Positions 33,224 through 35,157 of a stretch of DNA of 35,157 nucleotides are shown piece after piece. The stretch comes from Alistipes sp. (lineage in GTDB: Bacteria > Bacteroidota > Bacteroidia > Bacteroidales > Rikenellaceae). The first letter of the stretch is position 1. Each line of letters opens with the position of its first letter. Below the pieces are notes generated by a model that worked only from the letters and a program-made list of their open reading frames with translations, was not told the origin of the DNA and did no database searches. Location of the stretch: NCBI GenBank assembly GCA_017474235.1, contig JAFVIB010000027.1:1-35157 (forward strand), read 5' to 3'. The translations under genes were made by a program, and so were the position numbers.

Positions 33224-34339
33224 ATGAAAATTGTCATTCTTGGTCCTGCGCACCCTTACAGAGGTGGTTTAGCGTCGATAATGGAGACTATGGCGCGAGA
33301 GTATATCTCTCGTGGCGATGAGGTTGCGATATACACCTTCTCGTTGCAGTATCCGTCGATACTCTTCCCGGGTAAGAGTCAGACTGTGACCACTCCTCCA
33401 CCTACGGATTTGCATATAGAACGCATTGTAAATACTTGTAATCCAATAAATTGGATAAGAGTAGGAAACCGCATCCGTCGTGAGGCTCCCGATATGGTAC
33501 TGATGAAGTATTGGACCCCGTTTATGGCTCCTTGCTTTGGAACGATTGCCCGCATTGCCCGCAGAAACGGAGTGACAAAGGTAGTGTGTCAAATAGACAA
33601 TGTTGAGCCGCACGAACACCATATCATCGACCGTCCATTTAATAGTTACTATCTCGGTGCGGTTGATGGTTTTGTATATATGTCGGAGCAGGTGCATAGT
33701 GAACTGACGGAGTACACAGCAGCTCCGGCACTCTTCTCGCCCCATCCGATGTTCTCGAATTTTGGAAGTAGGGTAGAGCGCAGTGAGGCGTGCCGACACC
33801 TCGGATTAGATGAAAACTGCAACTATCTGCTCTTCTTCGGTCTTATTCGCGAATATAAGGGTCTTGATACGCTGCTGCAGGCGTGGGAGAAGGTCAGAAG
33901 AGATGGTCTGAAGCTGATTGTCGCAGGAGAGTTCTATGAGAGTAAGGAGAAGTATGAGCCGCAGCTCAATCGCCTTGGGCATAGTGTTATTCTGCACGAT
34001 AGATTTATTGCAGACGAGGAGGTGAAGTACTACTTCTCGGCTGTAGATGCCCTTGTATTGCCATATAAGACCGCCACACAGAGCGGCGTGACACAAATTG
34101 CTTACAACTTCTTCCTTCCGATGATTGTGACCGAAGTTGGAGGTCTGCCTGAGATTGTACCTGACGATAAGGTCGGCTATGTATGCCCGCCTACGGTCGA
34201 TGGTGTGGCTGATGCAATAGAGAGCCTGTATAAAGATGACAATCTCCAGCGTTTTCGCACAAATATCATATCCGAGCGCAAACGCTTCAGCTGGTCAGCA
34301 ATGTGTGATAAGATTACAGAGGTACTCCATATGTCGTAA
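33224..34339 (+). CDS. Glycosyltransferase family 4
   Basis: 371 residues from ATG 33224; an upstream TTG lies in the thioesterase frame and was rejected. A Rossmann-like N-terminal half begins MKIVILGPAHPYRGGLAS. The C-terminal GT-B half contains LLFFGLIREYKGLDTLLQA, and the donor-binding EVGGLPEIV preceded by ALVLPYKTATQSGV, which are standard GT4 motifs. It uses a nucleotide sugar to build a cell-surface or lipid-linked glycan; the acceptor is unknown. Coupling with an acyl-ACP thioesterase might link it to lipid glycosylation, but this is only positional. A strong terminator follows. Confidence 0.88.
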   Translation: MKIVILGPAHPYRGGLASIMETMAREYISRGDEVAIYTFSLQYPSILFPGKSQTVTTPPPTDLHIERIVNTCNPINWIRVGNRIRREAPDMVLMKYWTPFMAPCFGTIARIARRNGVTKVVCQIDNVEPHEHHIIDRPFNSYYLGAVDGFVYMSEQVHSELTEYTAAPALFSPHPMFSNFGSRVERSEACRHLGLDENCNYLLFFGLIREYKGLDTLLQAWEKVRRDGLKLIVAGEFYESKEKYEPQLNRLGHSVILHDRFIADEEVKYYFSAVDALVLPYKTATQSGVTQIAYNFFLPMIVTEVGGLPEIVPDDKVGYVCPPTVDGVADAIESLYKDDNLQRFRTNIISERKRFSWSAMCDKITEVLHMS

Positions 34340-34360
34340 GAGTATATCTGCGTTCATATT

Positions 34361-34396
34361 TCGCCTTTCGCACTCCTGCGAGAGGCGATTTTTTTT
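34361..34396 (+). terminator. Intrinsic terminator of the GT4 gene
   Basis: A 12-bp stem (TCGCCTTTCGCA, 34361-34372, with 34377-34388, one G-T pair) has a CTCC loop and is followed by eight T. Confidence 0.95.
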
Positions 34397-34427
34397 GTAT
34401 CCTAACAGAGCAATGCCCCACCGAGTG

Positions 34428-34458
34428 TTGTTCGTTTGGAAAACTTTTTCTAATTTTG
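34428..34458 (+). promoter_or_regulatory. Promoter upstream of leader copy B
   Basis: TTG (34428-34430), a 20-base spacer and TAATTTTG (34451-34458). The start site should lie near 34465. The stretch from 34397 to 34736 has no gene: it holds this promoter and the structured leader. Confidence 0.7.
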
Positions 34459-34480
34459 TGATGTAATCAGATAGATTACA

Positions 34481-34694
34481 GACATATTGAAAGTGTTTTC
34501 GTGGTCCTTAACGGAAAATCTGACAGTTTTCAATGACTAAGGGGTAACGGACAACACTCATTCTTGTATATGCTATTGGTGTCCTCACACCTATTGGTGT
34601 ATTACAGGTGTGGGGCATTGTATCGTTTGTTTTAGTCAGGGTTTTGTCAGAGCCTCCGTTAGATAAACGAAAAACAACTCCACACTTTCTTTTT
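34481..34694 (+). promoter_or_regulatory. Structured 5' leader, copy B (attenuator-like)
   Basis: Homologous to the minus-strand leader upstream of the envelope operon. Shared blocks are: ACATATT and GAAAGTGT (34489-34496); GTCCTTAACGGAAAAT to AGTTTTCA (34504-34532); CAACACTC near 34552; GGTGTGGGGCATTGT (34607-34621); AGATAAAC (34661-34668); and CTCCACACTTTCTTTTT (34678-34694). GTGTGGGG (34608-34615) can pair with CTCCACAC (34678-34685). Inside it TCGTTT (34623-34628) can pair with AAACGA (34665-34670). The corresponding inner pairing in copy A differs in sequence but is kept. A further hairpin, GGTGT/ACACC, forms near 34578-34600. The final T-rich tract after the closing stem suggests regulated termination. 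Confidence 0.75.
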
Positions 34695-34736
34695 ATATAG
34701 CCCGATAGGAGTTGGCGGGCACAAAAACCAATCAAA

Positions 34737-34850
34737 ATGGAGAAAAAATCTTATAACGCACCAGATGTGGATTGCTACTCTGCACAGGTAGAGAGCGGTT
34801 TTCAAACATCGTTAGAAGATCCAAAAACAGATCCTACGCAAAGTTGGTAA
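34737..34850 (+). CDS. Short 37-residue ORF between leader and lipoprotein
   Basis: Starts with ATG 34737 and ends TAA at 34850: MEKKSYNAPDVDC followed by YSAQVESGFQTS and a DPKTDPTQSW end. No signal peptide or membrane segment. It resembles the small MKKxYxxP-type peptides ending in Trp that often precede surface-lipoprotein genes in Alistipes and Bacteroides; this resemblance is from memory and was not searched. It sits 42 bases after the leader and 16 bases before the lipoprotein ATG. It could be a leader peptide, a secreted peptide precursor or a structural partner. A small hairpin (GCCCG/CGGGC, 34700-34720) precedes it. Confidence 0.65.
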   Translation: MEKKSYNAPDVDCYSAQVESGFQTSLEDPKTDPTQSW

Positions 34851-34866
34851 TTAAAACTTATATATT

Positions 34867-35157
34867 ATGAAGAGATTATTTTTTGCAGTAGTTGCAATGC
34901 TCTTTGCTGCCTGCACAACTGATGTTACAAAAGATGTAACAGTTGAAGTACCCCAAACGCTGACCGTATCCTTTGAGGAGGATACGCGCATACAGCTGAT
35001 GAATGGCAAGACAGTCTGGAACACGGGCGACCTTGTCAGCGTATTCTATAAGAGCGATGCCAATGACTGCTACCGCTTTGCCGGCAATACGGGCGAGCGC
35101 ACCTCGGAGCTTGTGCGCACCGCAAAGGGCGAAAAGAGCCGTAGTGGCGACCATATC
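34867..35157 (+). CDS. Alistipes-type surface lipoprotein (partial)
   Basis: 97 codons to the window edge with no stop. The lipoprotein signal MKRLFFAVVAMLFAAC (Cys16) is followed by a short Thr/Asp-rich spacer and LTVSFEEDTRIQLMNGKTVW, then GDLVSVFYKSDAND. This resembles the N-terminal domain of many Alistipes surface proteins, including leucine-rich-repeat and fimbrillin-like ones. The C-terminal part, which would decide the class, is outside the window. It is probably expressed under the structured leader. Confidence 0.8.
   Translation, partial: MKRLFFAVVAMLFAACTTDVTKDVTVEVPQTLTVSFEEDTRIQLMNGKTVWNTGDLVSVFYKSDANDCYRFAGNTGERTSELVRTAKGEKSRSGDHI

Noticed and set aside
1-35157. CRISPR arrays, tRNA or rRNA genes, insertion sequences, prophage
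   Set aside because: No regularly spaced short repeats, tRNA cloverleaf, rRNA sequence, transposase or phage genes were seen in either strand.

Overview
The window reads as chromosomal DNA of a Bacteroidales bacterium. The closest fit is Rikenellaceae, probably Alistipes or a relative. The evidence is: repeated promoters of the Bacteroidetes type (TTTG, about 18-20 bases, TAnnTTTG); little Shine-Dalgarno signal; many lipoproteins with BACON-like, carboxypeptidase-regulatory and fibronectin-like modules; families largely confined to Bacteroidetes (DUF4199, DUF4293, DUF5606, DUF5683, DUF5689); and an Alistipes-style surface lipoprotein at the right edge. The species cannot be fixed from the sequence alone. 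No prophage, insertion sequence, CRISPR array, tRNA or rRNA was seen.

Layout, left to right. 1-5631 (minus): a six-gene envelope operon, cut by the window edge. It encodes a small carboxypeptidase-regulatory lipoprotein, an unknown secreted protein, an LPP20-like lipoprotein, a DUF5683-like membrane protein, a transglutaminase-like protein with a KPEP-rich linker, and a large repeat lipoprotein. A long 5' leader precedes it. 6024-8141 (minus): a secreted GH3 glycosidase with its own promoter and terminator. 8241-9581 (plus): an MscS channel and a DUF5606 protein. 9635-10747 (minus): a DUF5009 membrane protein. 10823-14275 (plus): a DedA protein, argS and obg. 14394-19746 (minus): an outer-membrane porin tightly coupled to potA-potB-potC-potD, a polyamine uptake operon whose PotD carries a C-terminal membrane anchor. 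19908-21933 (plus): DUF4199, a GT2 glycosyltransferase and DUF4293. 22009-22106 (minus): the SRP (4.5S) RNA gene, facing mltG (plus). 23241-32322 (minus): a five-gene cluster with a multidomain surface lipoprotein, a lipoprotein DNA/RNA endonuclease, an EEP-family nuclease/phosphatase, a TonB-dependent receptor without a SusD partner, and a DUF5689 lipoprotein. 32490-34339 (plus): an acyl-ACP thioesterase and a GT4 glycosyltransferase. 34400-35157 (plus): a promoter, a long leader, a 37-codon ORF and the start of a surface lipoprotein.

Two things stand out. First, the leaders at about 5685-5937 (minus) and 34481-34694 (plus) are homologous to each other. Both can form the same long-range stem (GTGTGGGG with CTCCACAC) followed directly by a T-rich tract, and both precede surface-lipoprotein operons; this looks like a family of structured, attenuator-like 5' leaders. 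Second, the 23-32 kb cluster combines two nuclease-superfamily enzymes, likely OB-fold lipoproteins and a TonB-dependent receptor. It looks like a system for degrading nucleic acids outside the cell and importing the products, with an internal terminator after its first gene.
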